A DNA stretch of 64,000 nt from Patiria miniata (GCF_015706575.1 NW_024037076.1:12652898-12716897); one strand, 5' to 3'. Positions 1 through 12,215 are shown, counted from the stretch's first letter. Notes: a model not told the origin generated them from the letters alone. A program made the numbers and translations.

Positions 1-993
1 GTTTAAACTCAAAGTATTGTACAGTGTATGTGTTGCAACTTGTCAACCCTGCTTAAAAATAAATTAATAATTTTGGAACGCAGTACATGTTACCCTAATG
101 AAACCACAGACTTTCAAATCCATTGCAAAAAGATCAGGCTTTTCTTGAAAAAAAGATTGCCTTTTACACAACGGCAAATGTTCGGTCAAACGCCCTGCCA
201 AAATTGTTATTTTGACTCATCCATGACAATGAGTGACAGAACCTACGACAATGAGTGGCAGACTTGGACAGACACTGTTTACCTGCGGTACTTATCAAAG
301 TTTGTTCTTCGTCAATGTAAATCAAGCGAAAGAAGCTGTGAATGATGACAAGCATCCTGTCCTATATTGTTACTGTCTTCCGCCGCGAAGTACCAAATCT
401 TCACTTCAGTGGCGGTCAAGCATTTGTCCCGCACTAAACGGCCACCATTATACTGCACCGCCCCGCTTAGCTTCAAAGGACCCGCCAAAGGGTCTTCAAG
501 TGCTGGCTTGACAATGGACATACGCATGGCGACCGTCCACATTTGGACCTGCCTCAACATGCTTATACTCTACAAAAACTGTGTTTTTCTAAACACTTTC
601 TTGATATCAGTTTGTAAACATGTTAAAAATATTAAAGATGTTCAGAGTAAGGATAGATAGTGTTTGGCAATTTAATATTGATGATTATAGGAATTGAACG
701 CATGGTGTTTAGCTTGTTTCACAAAGTGATAGCAAGATTGTGTTTAACTGCTAATCGCAGTTCTTAGAGTGTAGTCTGAGTATCACCCGTTGTCCACGGA
801 GCCCCCTCTGTCTCCGGTCCAACGTCTGATATATCTAAGCATGCATAGAAATTCACGACGTAACTTCATTCCGAAATATGGATTAAGATTTTGATTTCCT
901 TTGGTGGGCGGATATGCGACTCAATCCGAGTTGATCATTGTGCTGGTTCAGTTTCCACCATTACTGGGACGCTCCAAACGCACTCAATGGGCG

Positions 994-1180
994 CAGTGGC
1001 GTAGCCAGGATTTTGTAGGGGGCCGGGGGGGGGAGACCAGCACAACATGGGGTGGCACCAAGGGCGGACCCCAAACCAAATTTCCCACAAAAGTCCAGGT
1101 GCTGCAAGTTCGAAAACGGAGAGGAGGGGAGGGGTGGGGGTGGACCTCTTTTGACGCTAGCGGGGGCTATTTTTTTAATA
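994..1180. mobile_element. Partial hAT-type MITE copy
   Basis: Begins CAGTGGCGTAGCCAGGATTTT-like, the same terminus as the complete element at 7809-7987, followed by a G-rich stretch. The matching right end is not found, so this is a truncated copy. A third partial copy lies at 37417-37500. Confidence 0.5.
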
Positions 1181-1695
1181 CCAATTTATTCACATTTCAT
1201 AAAACGAACATATCCCTTTTGCGTGCAGACTGACCCCGGTCTAAACATCATCGATACTGACGGTAGGGCGAGAACCAGGGTACCCCGCGAGAAACATTGT
1301 CTGGTAGCCAATAATTCGAACTTGTAACTTAATTGGTTTTTGACAACTGCATTATTGTTGTTTTGAGAAAGCCAATCTCCATTTAGATCTGCAACGAAAC
1401 AAAAATTCAAACAGTCTGAAATTCGGAGATTGTAATCTCCACTTTTTCCATTAATTCATCACAAAACTCACGGTCATTCTCCGTCTTAAAACTTGACGAC
1501 GAATCAGGTGGGGTTTTTTTTCATTCATAACCAGCTAAATTTTTTTAATGTCATACCGACTGACGAAAAAAAATGTAAGGTTTGTCATACGTATTTCGTG
1601 GTAAAACATGATGCTGAACAAAACAAAACTGGCCAAAATATTTAATAAAAACATTTTTCTTAAGAAAAATGACATGCCCCTAGCTTTTGTTGTTC

Positions 1696-2350
1696 CATGA
1701 CCGGCCAATACATGTAATCTGTGTGCGGAAGGCTCTTCTGCCGCGGTTTAGCGGTTAAAATTCATATTTTCTCCTACAAAACCACCCAGTCTGATCACTA
1801 CCTTTAATTCCCAAGCTTATTAATTGGGCTTGAAATCATAGTAGATTTTGAAAGATCTACATGCAGAACTCCATTGAAAAATGGTCCTGACATTTGGGTT
1901 TCCTCTTTTTGACTCACCCTGTACGTGCGGCTGTTTCTGGGGGGGGGGGGGGGGGGGGGGGGTTGAGGCGACAACTTGGACACCATGGCACACGAGTGCC
2001 ATATGGCACTCGTGTGCCATTCAAATCACTCATGACCGGCCAATACATGTAATCTGTGTGCGGAAGGCTCTTCTGCCGCGGTTTAGCGGTTAAAATTCAT
2101 ATTTTCTCCTACAAAACCACCCAGTCTGATCACTACCTTTAATTCCCAAGCTTATTAATTGGGCTTGAAATCATAGTAGATTTTGAAAGATCTACATGCA
2201 GAACTCCATTAAAAAATGATCCTGACATTTGGGTTTCCTCTTTTTGACTCACCCTGTAGTGCGGCTGTTTCTGGGGAGGTTGAGGCGACAACTTGGACAC
2301 CATGGCACACGAGTGCCATATGGCACTCGTGTGCCATTCAAATCACTCAT
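1696..2350. repeat. Tandem duplication carrying a 36-bp perfect palindrome in each unit
   Basis: Two head-to-tail copies, about 1696-2030 and 2031-2350, are nearly identical except that the first has 24 consecutive G where the second has a short G run. Each contains half of the fold-back MITE seen complete at 4470-4933 (the part ending GACTCACCCTGTA). Each also carries a perfect palindrome, ATGGCACACGAGTGCCAT followed by its reverse complement, at 1985-2020 and 2302-2337. The high identity points to a recent duplication. The sequence after 2340 continues into more MITE-derived sequence. Confidence 0.8.
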
Positions 2351-3339
2351 TCAAATCACTCGTGAACTTTTCAAGTAACGGAATTTTAAACACAAACACT
2401 GTTTTAAAGTTCTGTCCACGTAGGGTCTATGTTATGAAATAAAGACATAGCCTCTTCTTGCTTGCATGTCAAATGATTGTGTTCGTGTGTGATACAGGTT
2501 CGTCTCTCTCTCTCTCCACTAATTTACCAGCACAAGCTAATGCCGCCAAAAGTTATGAAGCTCTATGGAGTTTTCAATCAATTCAGTACATTTTTTTCCA
2601 CAGGCAATAAACAACATCAACAGCATGAAAGACACACAAACAAAATTTAGTCTCATATGAAAATTTGTTTAGATATGGCCGCTGATTTGTCCGGGCCTTC
2701 TTTTCCTGGGATAGACCTAAACTTGTCTAGTTTGATATCACATGATGAGCTGCAAGTGACACCTAATCCCCGAAATACACACGAATGTACCATCAAGTAA
2801 TTAGTCCCCATTTAACACAGAGCATCCTGAGCGTATAGCTTGAATGCGGTAAATGGCTGATAAACATCCAGTTGTCACCTCCAACTGCCTCCAACTCTAA
2901 TATTGACCATCCTGATTGAGTGACAACTGCTATTTAGCCAATAGGTCGCCTTTTTCGAGCGGTGGCTTTTGAAGCTACTGGACAATAGGAGTTCGCGTGG
3001 CGGTCGTCGTGTCGCCTTTGATACCTGCCTGAACACGCCCTACCAGATACCCATTGAGGAATGCTTCGATCATACACCTCTTGGTGGGCGGGTCTATGGG
3101 GAGAAGAAATGAAGGGGTGGTAGCTGCACAACCCGTATACCAAACTGATCTTAGGCTTAAAAAAACAACAACAATAACTTGAATTGTATTTTGTTGACTA
3201 ATCTGATAATGTGACAAACTTTCCAGTTTAATCGAAATGATACACAGTAAAACTACAACGATCATTCCTGTTTCAAACTGTTGTCTTCTGCACTACATGT
3301 GTGGTGGTACATGTACTATTATTTATAATGTTGAATGTT

Positions 3340-3430
3340 AACAAAATAACATGCAAAAGATGCTTGAATGTATGGTTACCCGTCGGTTGCCCGTTGGTAT
3401 GGCGTCACAGGGCACATGGTCTATGCGTTC
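3340..3430. repeat. Dispersed repeat, copy also at 57835-57935
   Basis: The segment running from ATAACATGCAAAAGATG to GGCACATGGTCTAT matches the segment around 57840-57935 with modest divergence and the same order of words. The family is unknown. No terminal repeats are evident. Confidence 0.5.
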
Positions 3431-4469
3431 TTTTCAAACTCAACGATCGAAAAAGGTCCGAAATTATTCCATTACTTAACGCGGGATTTGTTTATGTTTC
3501 GCATCAGTAAAAAAACGTTTGTAGCATTGCACACACAAAAAATCAGTTAAAATGAAAATCAATGCAAAGTTATTCTTTTAATCACAAAAAGAGACATCTC
3601 TATATTTCCAATAGACTCCATTGTCAGACGTATCAATTTAGTCGAATCCTATTAGAAATAGAGATTTCTCTATTTGAAATAGACATATGCCTATCTCTAT
3701 TTATATCTCTACACAGATATACAAGTATCTCTATTTCTACAATATTTCGGAAATAAATGTCACATTTGTTCGCCATATACAAAACTATCATTCCTCATGT
3801 ACGGGGTGTTAAAAAAAGGGTAAAACAGATGTAAATGTGAATTGTAAACAATCTAATAATTGTTTTCAAATAAGTTAAAGATCATGTGAAACACCAATGT
3901 GTCTCCTTGATTGTGTGTCTGTGCCGTTCACAACATTTGAATCTTTGCATAACTTAGCCAGCAATATTAGCCAGATAAGTTGGCTGAGTACAGGTTTTGA
4001 CCATTGACACAATAATGAATGCTCAGTCATCCGTAGCCATCCCCTGGCGGATCTTTTTTCAAGATAATATTTCAGTAACTATTTCCACAAATGGTTAGAG
4101 AGTTCTGTCATGAACCAAACATAGAAAACCAACTTTCACAGTTTTGGGTTTACATCAATATCCTCCAACACCCGATAGATTGAGTTAGGAATAAAGGAAA
4201 CGTGTTGGTGGATATAATATTGTGCAATGTCTCAATCAAAGGTGAATAACGTTTGTACTGCTAGAAAAACAGTAGGGGGCACCGCACGGGGGGGGGGGGG
4301 GTACCCGTCTCCAAAAAGAGGGCGCTCATCAAAACTGACCATCATTATGCATACTGGAAGATGCCGATTTCATGGCGCATTGTAATGGTTTTGGGAAGCT
4401 TCTTTTGTTCTTGTTTCCAAGTTTGTAACACTTTTCTGCACTCATTCAAACCTATATCTGAAGAGTATA

Positions 4470-4933
4470 CAGGGTGAGTAAAAAAAAATTGTTTTAGTAA
4501 AGTTCTAAATGTAGCACGTTCAAAACCTAGAATATGAAAGCTCAATTCATAAGCTTTCTTTTAGTATAAGAATCTTTCAAATCACTGATGTATTTTTCAA
4601 GTTACGGACTTTTAAACACAAACACCGTTTTAAAGTTGTGTCGCGGATCACAAAAAAGTAAGTGTGCTTTCAGCAAAACGAAAACAAATCACATTTCGTT
4701 TTGCTGATAGAACGCACACCTTTTGTGTCATCCGTGGACAGAACTTTGAAACGGTGGTTGTGTTTAAAATTCTGTAACTTGAAAAGCACATAAGTGATTT
4801 GAATGATTCTTGTACTAAAAGAAAACTTTTGAATTGGGCTTTCATATCCTAGATTTTGAGAGTGCTACATGCAGCACTTCACTAAAACAATAGTCGCGAC
4901 ATTTGTGTTTCTTGGTTTTTTTTACTCACCCTG
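4470..4933. mobile_element. Complete fold-back MITE with TA target site
   Basis: Termini are CAGGGTGAGTAAAA and TTTTTTTACTCACCCTG, flanked by TA on both sides, the target preference of Tc1/mariner-type transposases. The two halves are long inverted repeats meeting near 4675-4700 at a motif containing AAAACGAAAAC and its complement. No coding capacity. Related copies in the window: 9814-10230, 10683-11174, 23201-23706, 24796-25120, 49853-50010, and halves inside 1696-2440. Confidence 0.8.
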
Positions 4934-5370
4934 TAGAGTTTGAGAACTTCTAATTAGTTTGTTTTGACCAGGTAACAGGCGAGGGGGCGGGGTTATGAAG
5001 GGGTTGAGTGAAGGCGTTTCGAAGGCACGCCTTTCTGGGAGAGGGGGAACTGGAAATCTATGATGCTTTCTCCTGAATTCTCATTTGAGAAAACATTTAG
5101 AGACTCTTTAGCATTCAATTATTTTTCTTTGGCGCATTTAGTCAGCGGCTGAAGGGTGATTGCAACCCCCAACCCAATTTATAACGTAAAATGATCCTCA
5201 ATTGTCTGATATGATACCCCTTTAATATGGACTCGTCATGATGAGGGGTTAAGTGTAATTTGTTATTTGTATTACACTTAATCCCAAGTTACGCGCGAAT
5301 TCCCAGCAGTAATTCACAACTGTTTATTGACCATTCTAATTAATTAGGCTCAGTTTCGTTGACGGCTTAC

Positions 5371-6496
5371 ACCGCGTTCCCACTTGAATTGGAAAAAGGT
5401 GGATCAAGTCCTGCATTTTGGTGTGATCGTTATCTTACCGCAACGAAACCGCAAGACGCGTTCCCACTTATGCTTGATCCACCTTTTCGTACGGAAATGC
5501 CGGGTCCGAAAGGTCACTGAGCTCGGAATTACGCGCGCTCTGTGGGAGTGCCATTGTTGCATGGTTGCATGCTAGACCAGGATGGGTCAGTTTTCAAACA
5601 GCACTATCAGACTTCACCGACAAAAATTACGCGAATTCACCAACATAAATCACGGATCCGTAGAGGATCCGTGCGTGCATAAATTAACAGGTGAAATCCA
5701 ACAGATCAGAGCCGCTCATTGTGTGACATCACGGCAGAAACCAATGCATCGATAAGGGATTCCCTGGTTCTGAAGCTTCTCATTGGTTAGAAACGGTCAC
5801 ATGATGTACTACGACATCATTTCCAATTTTCTATAATCAATACTTCAGATTTGTCACCTCAGTACGTACCGCGTTATCGGCACTATTCTCATCGCATACT
5901 CGTAAGCTTTTCCATGATTCTGTGCCAAAGTGAAGTCTTTTGGTGAGTGCGGACTCAGAGTCATTTATGGATGGAAAAATAAGTAAAATTTCACGAATGA
6001 AAAAAGGTTTAGTAATGAACGAACACGCAACAAAAATAAGGCCTAGTGTAGTTTTAGGATACCACGTGCGCTTTTGCATGCGCGGTGCTATTCCGTAGTT
6101 CAGCAGTTGTTTATTGTGCATGTTGTATACGCTGGAAATGTTCACATGAGCTACACGCCTGAAACGTGTTTCTTCGTTCATGAGACCGCAACATTTTCGC
6201 GCCACTCGTGCACCGGGCGGATGTTAACAGGTCAAATTGCCGGATCAGATCCACCTTTTGCGTTCCCATCTGATCGTGATCCGGCAATTGCCGGATCTGA
6301 TCCACCAATTGGGGGATCTGTATCCTGGTCCAGAGGTGGATCAGAAAAGGTGGATCTGATCCTGATCCACCTTATAACGGTTAGCGTTCCCACTACACAC
6401 AATTGCCGGATCTGATCCACCAATTGGGGGATCTGATCCGGCAATTTGGCAAAAGGTGGATCAGATCCCCCAATTGGTGGATCAAGTGGGAACGGG
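5371..6496. mobile_element. Non-autonomous element with GGATC-rich inverted ends
   Basis: The left end reads CGTTCCCACTTG followed by GGTGGATCAAG. The right end reads CTTGATCCACC reverse-complemented followed by CAAGTGGGAACG, so the termini are inverted. The right 280 bases (6220-6500) hold at least eight alternating copies of GGATCTGATCC, AATTGCCGGATC and CCAATTGGGGGATC words. The interior (about 5500-6200) is ordinary sequence with a small hairpin at 5651-5673 (CACGGATCC and its complement). No transposase is visible. The class is unassigned. Confidence 0.55.
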
Positions 6497-7259
6497 GTCT
6501 TACGTTCGAAGTGACAACTGGATGTTGATCAGCCATTGATAATGCGCACACAAGCTATGCTAACAGCTTCTATGGAATAGATCGGATGTAAACCATCACG
6601 AAAGATTAGATGCAGTATGCCAAATTAAACAAAATCAGATGACTATTAACCCTAATAGTTTCTAGAACTTAACTTTGAAAATAGGCTCCGAGTCTTTCCC
6701 GAGGAGAGCTAAGCCAATTTTGACTCCTCGTTAGTAAAAGAGGTTCGAGATTGAACAAGATCTTAGCGATTTCAAGGCTATCGTTTAATTTGCCTTAACA
6801 AATATACCCCCTCCCCCCATCCACAAACACACAAATGGTCACATACGGGCTCATTTAGGGAAGACCTTTGTTTCCCTTCTTTTGTTCTCCTTTGTTCCTA
6901 ATTAAATCTCAAACTCCATAGCGTTTCCCTTATGGGGAAGATAGATTTCTAAAAGCTTCCTTATATGAGGACTATAATTGTTCTATTTTGTTTACTGCCA
7001 CATACGGAACCATGTACATAAACACAAAAAATAAAAGTATTTAACCCCCAAAAAAGGAAAATGCAGGTTTCTTGAAATTAGTTATTTTATAATAAAATCA
7101 GACGATTTTGAAATTGATGCATGCCTGCATTCTATTCATCCCCTTTTCATTCATGGTTTCGTGAACCATTCATAATACAAGTGGAACAAAAAGGGTGAGC
7201 GCATACACCTTATCGTCAAAATAATGAGCTCCAATCTCACCCCTCACCCAATGGCGGCA

Positions 7260-7286
7260 CCCCCCCCCCCCCCCCCCCCCCCCCCC
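7260..7286. repeat. Poly-C homopolymer (27 C)
   Basis: An uninterrupted run of C. Such runs are often assembly-length artefacts as well as G-quadruplex or i-motif formers on the two strands. Confidence 0.9.
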
Positions 7287-7575
7287 ACCTCCCCGTCCTC
7301 TGTCAGTCCACTTCGCCTGGTGCCCTAACAATCAGAATGACGTCGACTATGAGCTTTGTGTACATCGTTGTAACATATCCCATTCATTCACTGAAAAAAA
7401 TCAACGAACAATGGGCACGGCGGTTCTAAACGCTAAAGTTGCTCAAGGGTTTGGGGAGCAGTTTTGGGAAGCAAAGTTTTCGGGGGAGCGGAGCTGTTGA
7501 GATTTATGTGGAGTCAGGCTTCTGAGTTGGATTATCATTGATGAGTACTAGAGGCCTGTGGCCTAAAGGGGGTCT

Positions 7576-7718
7576 ACCCGATGTTCCCCAATACCTATGT
7601 TCCGGCAATACCGATGTTCCCCGAAATCATTATGATTAGGGTTAGGGTTTGGGTTAGGGTAATAATGGTAAGGATTTCGGGGAACATCGGTATTGGGGAA
7701 CATCGGTACTGGGGAACA
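7576..7718. repeat. Inverted repeat with telomere-like core
   Basis: Arms CCGATGTTCCCCGAAATC and GATTTCGGGGAACATCGG flank a short interstitial stretch of degenerate TTAGGG repeats (GGTTAGGGTTTGGGTTAGGG at about 7639-7660). Additional GATGTTCCCC-type words extend the arms. It is far too short to be a telomere. Confidence 0.7.
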
Positions 7719-7808
7719 AAATAGGTATGCACCGGCCTAAAGAGTCGCATTTCGAGGAATTTAGAGTGGGCTATTTATTCTTGAGGATAAACTAAGTTGT
7801 ATTTCAAG

Positions 7809-7987
7809 CAGTGGTGTAGCCACATGGGGGTGTGGGGGGGGGGGGGCGACAGCCCCCCCGTGAAACTTTGCCGCCCCCAGTCACCCCCCCCCCCCCCACT
7901 GAGATTTTGAGTTTCTAAAAAAATTATCATTGATAATGTTCCAGCCCCCCAGCGCCCCCCACTGAAAAATTCCTGGCTACGCCACTG
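7809..7987. mobile_element. Complete hAT-type MITE with 8-bp target duplication
   Basis: Terminal inverted repeats CAGTGGTGTAGCCA and TGGCTACGCCACTG are bounded on both sides by the identical octamer ATTTCAAG (7801-7808 and 7988-7995), a perfect 8-bp target-site duplication as made by hAT-superfamily transposases. The interior is G-rich then C-rich and could fold on itself. It is too short to encode anything. Confidence 0.85.
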
Positions 7988-9059
7988 ATTTCAAGAAAGG
8001 CACGGGGAATTAGTGAAAATAGGCTTAAACGATGCAGAATCTTTACCTTGTGAATTGATTGGACAGGATTAAACGATACATTGATCCATGGACCTTATTC
8101 ATGAGTCAGCCATTTTAAATTGAGAGTGAGGTAAAATCTTTATTTTGGAACTTGTGTAAAGAAATGAAAGCAATGACGTTACAAATCTGATGAATAATAA
8201 AACATTTGTGATTAAATCTACTTTAATGTTTAAAGCCACATTTCAAAAACAAATAAAAATGAAAGTGAGGCTATAGCGAATAAATAGTCTGGCACCATCC
8301 CATTCAACAGTTCACAATTTATGAAATACATTTAGGGAACACGACAAAAATGGCCAACTTTTTTGCATAAGTGCATAAGGCCCACTTTTCTGTATCATAT
8401 TGCTCTGATATTATTGGAGTTGCGGATCTGGATTAATTAATTGTTAGAGTTTTGTTCTGAATTTCTGGACTCCTAAAAACTAGGTAACTTCGTCTTATCT
8501 TTTGACCAGAATCCACGTCACCTATATCGAGAATTGCTAAACCGGAGAGGCGAAACTTCGGGGCTTTAGGCCTGAACTACATTTATATTTCGCCTGGTGG
8601 CAGCTAGCGCTATCTATAGGTTTCTTTAGGAATCATTTCCCCCCGTCTCTAAAACTTGTCCCATAAAATTATGAGACAGTCGAAAGCAGGTGCGCGTTTA
8701 CTTATGGCAGGGGTTCGTCGGTCCCTCTCCCCCCCCCCCCCACCCCCTTCGCATTTCGCCACAGAAAATCGTCGAGAAGGATTTTGTTCACAATGTACCA
8801 ATAAACTCAAAACATCAAAACATTGAAATAAAATTAAACGAGTGTGCAGACAAATCATTTTCCTCAATCACTGATCCAGACTTCTTAATTGGGTACGGAG
8901 CAACATCCTACACTACCCCTCCAACTCCAAGGCACCCATTCTCTACACCGGCCCCACGTGACTGTGAGCGGTACTCTTGATCCCTTTGATGCCACCGACA
9001 GTGTCCTTTGCATAGGGCCAATCACCTTGTAAGTTGGCGGTGCGTCACTCACTTCTTTC

Positions 9060-9313
9060 CTTTGATCTGGCCGACAACCATTCAATCGCCAGCCAATCAG
9101 AATGGAGGGCGGCGGTTTCAATCTGCAAGATCCGACTTGTTTCAAAGCAAGCCGCGGCATGGTGAGCGTGCATAAGACGGGGCGGGCATGCAGCATCTTT
9201 CTTCATTCGCTTCTCGAGCTTCGCCAGTGCAAACGACATTTTCGCCAAATTAACTCAGTTTTCTGATCGACTTCCACAAATTCGTTTCCGGTAAGACTCT
9301 CGCCCGTGAAACC
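9060..9313 (+). promoter_or_regulatory. Putative promoter and 5' UTR of the homeobox gene
   Basis: The 250 bases before the chosen start codon are more GC-rich than the surroundings and contain CCAAT boxes (GCCAATCAG at 9092-9100; another CCAATCACC near 9019). No TATA box stands out. The transcription start cannot be placed from sequence alone, and an extra non-coding 5' exon is possible. Confidence 0.3.
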
Positions 9314-12162
9314 ATGTCTTCTGCTGCCGTGTATCTTGAGGGGGCAAGCCGCCCGGACGTCCAGGGCGCGACCATGCTACACCACCGGTCGATGACAGGA
9401 GCCATCGGCGAGTCCACAGCTCCCCGTAGCCGTCCAATTGATGGAGTTTTCGGTCTCTTCAAATCAAGTAAGTAATTTACATTTATTTTATAAATTTGCC
9501 GTTTGTTGCTCGCTCTCTCTTTTTTATACTCAACTTTGACTATTAGTTAAGTTGGTCTTCCATCTGCAAAAATGGAAAATTGTCAATCCTCCATCACCGA
9601 AGTTGTTTAAGAAGTTTCCACAATTGCTTGTTAAACTCTTCTTTTTTTTAATGATGTCCCATTTCGTTACAATTTGGGAAAAATGTTGTCGTTAACTGCT
9701 CGCAAAAAAAAACTGTTTCCGTAACGTACGTTTTCTGAGGCGAACTGTTTTTAATTGTAACATTCAAGTCTTCCTCTTTCATTTTCATAATGGTAAACGG
9801 AGAATTCCGTATGCAGGGTAAAAACAAAAATTCGAAACCCAAATGGCAGGTCCAATTTTTTAATGAAGTTTTGCCTGTATAATTTCAACATCTAGGATAT
9901 GAAAGCCAGCTAGCTTTCTTTTAGTACAAAAATCATTTCAATCACTCACGTACTTTTCAAGTTACGGAATTTTGAACACGAACACCGTTTTAATAGTTCT
10001 GTCCACGGATCACACAAAAGGAAATGTTCTTTCAGCAAATCGAAAACAATTCTCATTGGGATGCATGTGAATTTGAAAAGTACACTTGTGATTTGAATGA
10101 TTCGTGTACTAAAAAAAAGCTCATTGATTGGGCTTTCATATCCCAGATTTTGAAAGTGCTACAGGCAACACTTCTTTCAAAAATTGGTCCTGCCGTTTGG
10201 ATTTTTTTTTTTTTTTTTTCACTCATCCTGTATTGTTTTTCCAAAAGAGTGACATTAAAACGGAGATCTGCTCAACAAAGATTCCTTTCTTGGTATCTAA
10301 TTAAAACATTTTTCTCTATATGTCTTATCATTCTAAAACTGTTCACATTTTTGCTTTCCTTCTAGTGCCCACGCCTCCGTCAACCGTGACCACCCAGAGC
10401 CAGCGAGTCCCCTTGGAGCCGTCCGCCGTTCAGACGCCGTCTGCAGCCGTACCATCCAAGCGGGCCGTTGGCGGTGGCCGTCGCCGGGCCCGCACCAACT
10501 ACACACCGGAGCAGCTCAGCGGGCTTGAGACCCTCTTCGCCAAGACCCAGTACCCGGGCATCGACGAGCGCGAGGCGCTGGCGGATGCCGTCGACCTCTC
10601 CGAGGCTCGTGTTCAGGTGAGTTTTGATAAGTTTTAAATTACTTTTTTTGTGAGAGGACAAGGAGTCACAAGGAGTTCAATACAGGGTGCTAAAAGAAAA
10701 GAAACCCAAAATGTCTGGCTCATTTTGTTGATGAAGTTCTGCATGTAGCACTTTCAGAATCTAGGATATGAAAGCCCAATTCATAAACTTTCTTTTAGTA
10801 TAAGAATCATTCAAATCACTAACGTACGTTTTAAGTTACGGAATTTTGAACACAAACATCATTTTAAACTTGATTCAACTGATCACAAACAAGGTAAGTG
10901 TTTTTTTCAGCAAAACAATCACATACACCCCTATGTGAAATGTTTTCGTTTTGCTGAATGAACACTTACCTTGTTTGTGATCCGTGAAGTGTAAAACGGT
11001 GTCTGTGTTCAAAATTCCGTAACTTAAAAAGTACATGAGTGATTTGAATGATTATTGTACTAAAATAAAGCTTATTACTTGGGGTTTCATATCCTAGATT
11101 TTGAAATTGCTACATGCAGAACTTCATTAAACAATTGGTCCTGCCATGTGGGTTTCCTTAGTTGACTCACCCTGTGCAATGTGATTGTTTCGTTGCTGTC
11201 TGTTGAAATCAAATCCTTTTTTTTGATAGCCGGCAACTTTGCAAAAAGAATTTGAAAAAAAAAAATAACAATTTGATGCTACTGTTGAAAATCGAATTTT
11301 TTAACATGGCCCCGATCTCGAATTCATTTCATTTCTGCGATTCTCCCTTCTTTTTTACAAAATTTATTTTCCGGAATAAAGCACGGACTTTCCAATTTTG
11401 ACAATTCATTCAACCAAATTTTGGCAAACTAAAGGAATTAGGCCAGTTAAATGAAAGAAAGGAAAGATCCTCACTTGGAAATGTAATCATCTATTCGAAG
11501 AACAAAAAGGTGCATCTTTCACAGTTTGACTTATGTTATTCGTTGACGAATAATTATTAATTTGTCTCCTGCTTTTTTTTCTTGATCAGGTTTGGTTCCA
11601 GAACCGACGTGCCAGGCTCCGCCGAAGGCAACGTGACTCCGTGAGCGGTGCCTCCTCCCCAGAGTCTGTCTCACCGAAAGCCCCGGAATCCTCCCCGTCA
11701 AAGCCCGCCAAGAAGAGCAAGCCAAGCGGTCCCAAGAACGCATCGGCTTCTCCGAGCTCATCGGCTTCTCCGCCCAGTGCCACGTCTCCGGCGTCCGCGA
11801 GCCCACCTTCGCCAGCCCAACACCGTTACCTGGAGGTCTGCACCCAGGCCTGCTGTGCTCCTGCAGCACCTCAACACTCCGCGAGACCACACATCCTCCA
11901 GCACTCCGGCGCTCAGTACATCACTGGGGCTTCCAAGGGGTATTACCCGTGGGCGTCCTTGGGCTATGGTGCCTTCCAGCCTGGTGTAGCGCAGGGTTAC
12001 CACCCATACACCTACCTCTACCCAGGGGCTAGTCCCTTCTACTTGGACTACAACCTGCCGCTGCCTGCTGCCTCTGCCTCCTACCCGGCTGTCTCCATCC
12101 AAGACGTCACACGTGGACTTGACTCGTCCACCATCTTGGCGCCAACTTCCCATCACATGTAA
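9314..12162 (+). CDS. Paired-class (Q50) homeobox transcription factor, Mix/Sebox/Pmar1-like
   Basis: Three coding exons, 9314-9467, 10366-10616 and 11590-12162, join in frame with GT-AG borders to give 325 aa. The homeodomain is residues 90-149. It has the invariant L16, F20, W48, F49, N51 and R53, an arginine at 5, YP at 25-26 and glutamine at 50, so it should bind TAAT-type sites. The second intron falls between homeodomain residues 46 and 47, the classic paired-class position. There is no paired domain. The C-terminal part has a Ser/Pro/Ala/Lys-rich stretch (about 153-200) and then a Tyr/Pro-rich tail ending HHM, which could be an activation or repression domain. The start ATG is the first in a short exon. 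The homeodomain most resembles fast-evolving paired-like families (Mix, Sebox, echinoderm Pmar1/phb), but I cannot place it in one. Both introns contain a MITE of the same family. Confidence 0.88.
9814..10230. mobile_element. Fold-back MITE in homeobox intron 1
   Basis: Same family as 4470-4933. The left end is CAGGGTAAAAAC, and the right end is a T tract followed by CACTCATCCTG, with TA after it. The internal arms ending in the CGTTTTAA and GTTCTGTCCACGG words are shorter than in the full copy, so the right arm is partly deleted. Confidence 0.65.
10683..11174. mobile_element. Fold-back MITE in homeobox intron 2
   Basis: The left end CAGGGTGCTAAAAGAAA is preceded by TA; the right end is TTGACTCACCCTG. 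Long inverted arms meet near 10900-10950 around the words TTTCAGCAAAAC and GTTTTGCTGAATG. An almost full-length copy of the family listed at 4470-4933. Confidence 0.75.
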
Positions 12163-12215
12163 ACTGGACATGAGCCCAACCTGAACTGTAAATATTTGTA
12201 CAGAAATAATATAAG

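Larger units (their letters stand above)
1..8880. other. Repeat-rich intergenic region, no gene recognised
   Basis: No open reading frame here shows a recognisable domain, and none pairs with splice sites to make a longer product. All ORFs are short (under about 125 codons). The stretch holds homopolymer tracts (24 G at 1939-1962, 27 C at 7260-7286, a G run near 4290), an AT-rich low-complexity patch with TCTCTATTT motifs (about 3590-3750), and the mobile and inverted-repeat elements listed separately. Distant enhancers of the homeobox gene to the right could lie here but cannot be seen by eye. Confidence 0.6.

Noticed and set aside
1696..2350. A CRISPR array or other bacterial repeat system
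   Set aside because: Only two units, eukaryotic context, and the unit is mostly MITE-derived.
7576..7718. A telomere or chromosome end
   Set aside because: Only a few degenerate TTAGGG units, embedded in a hairpin, with genes on one side and repeats on the other.
9314..12162. Hox or ParaHox cluster gene
   Set aside because: The homeodomain lacks Hox-type residues and hexapeptide. The 46/47 intron and YP at 25-26 point to the paired class.
11758..12171. 137-codon minus-strand frame over the homeobox gene
   Set aside because: Antisense to exon 3 of the homeobox gene, whose GC-rich codons keep the frame open.
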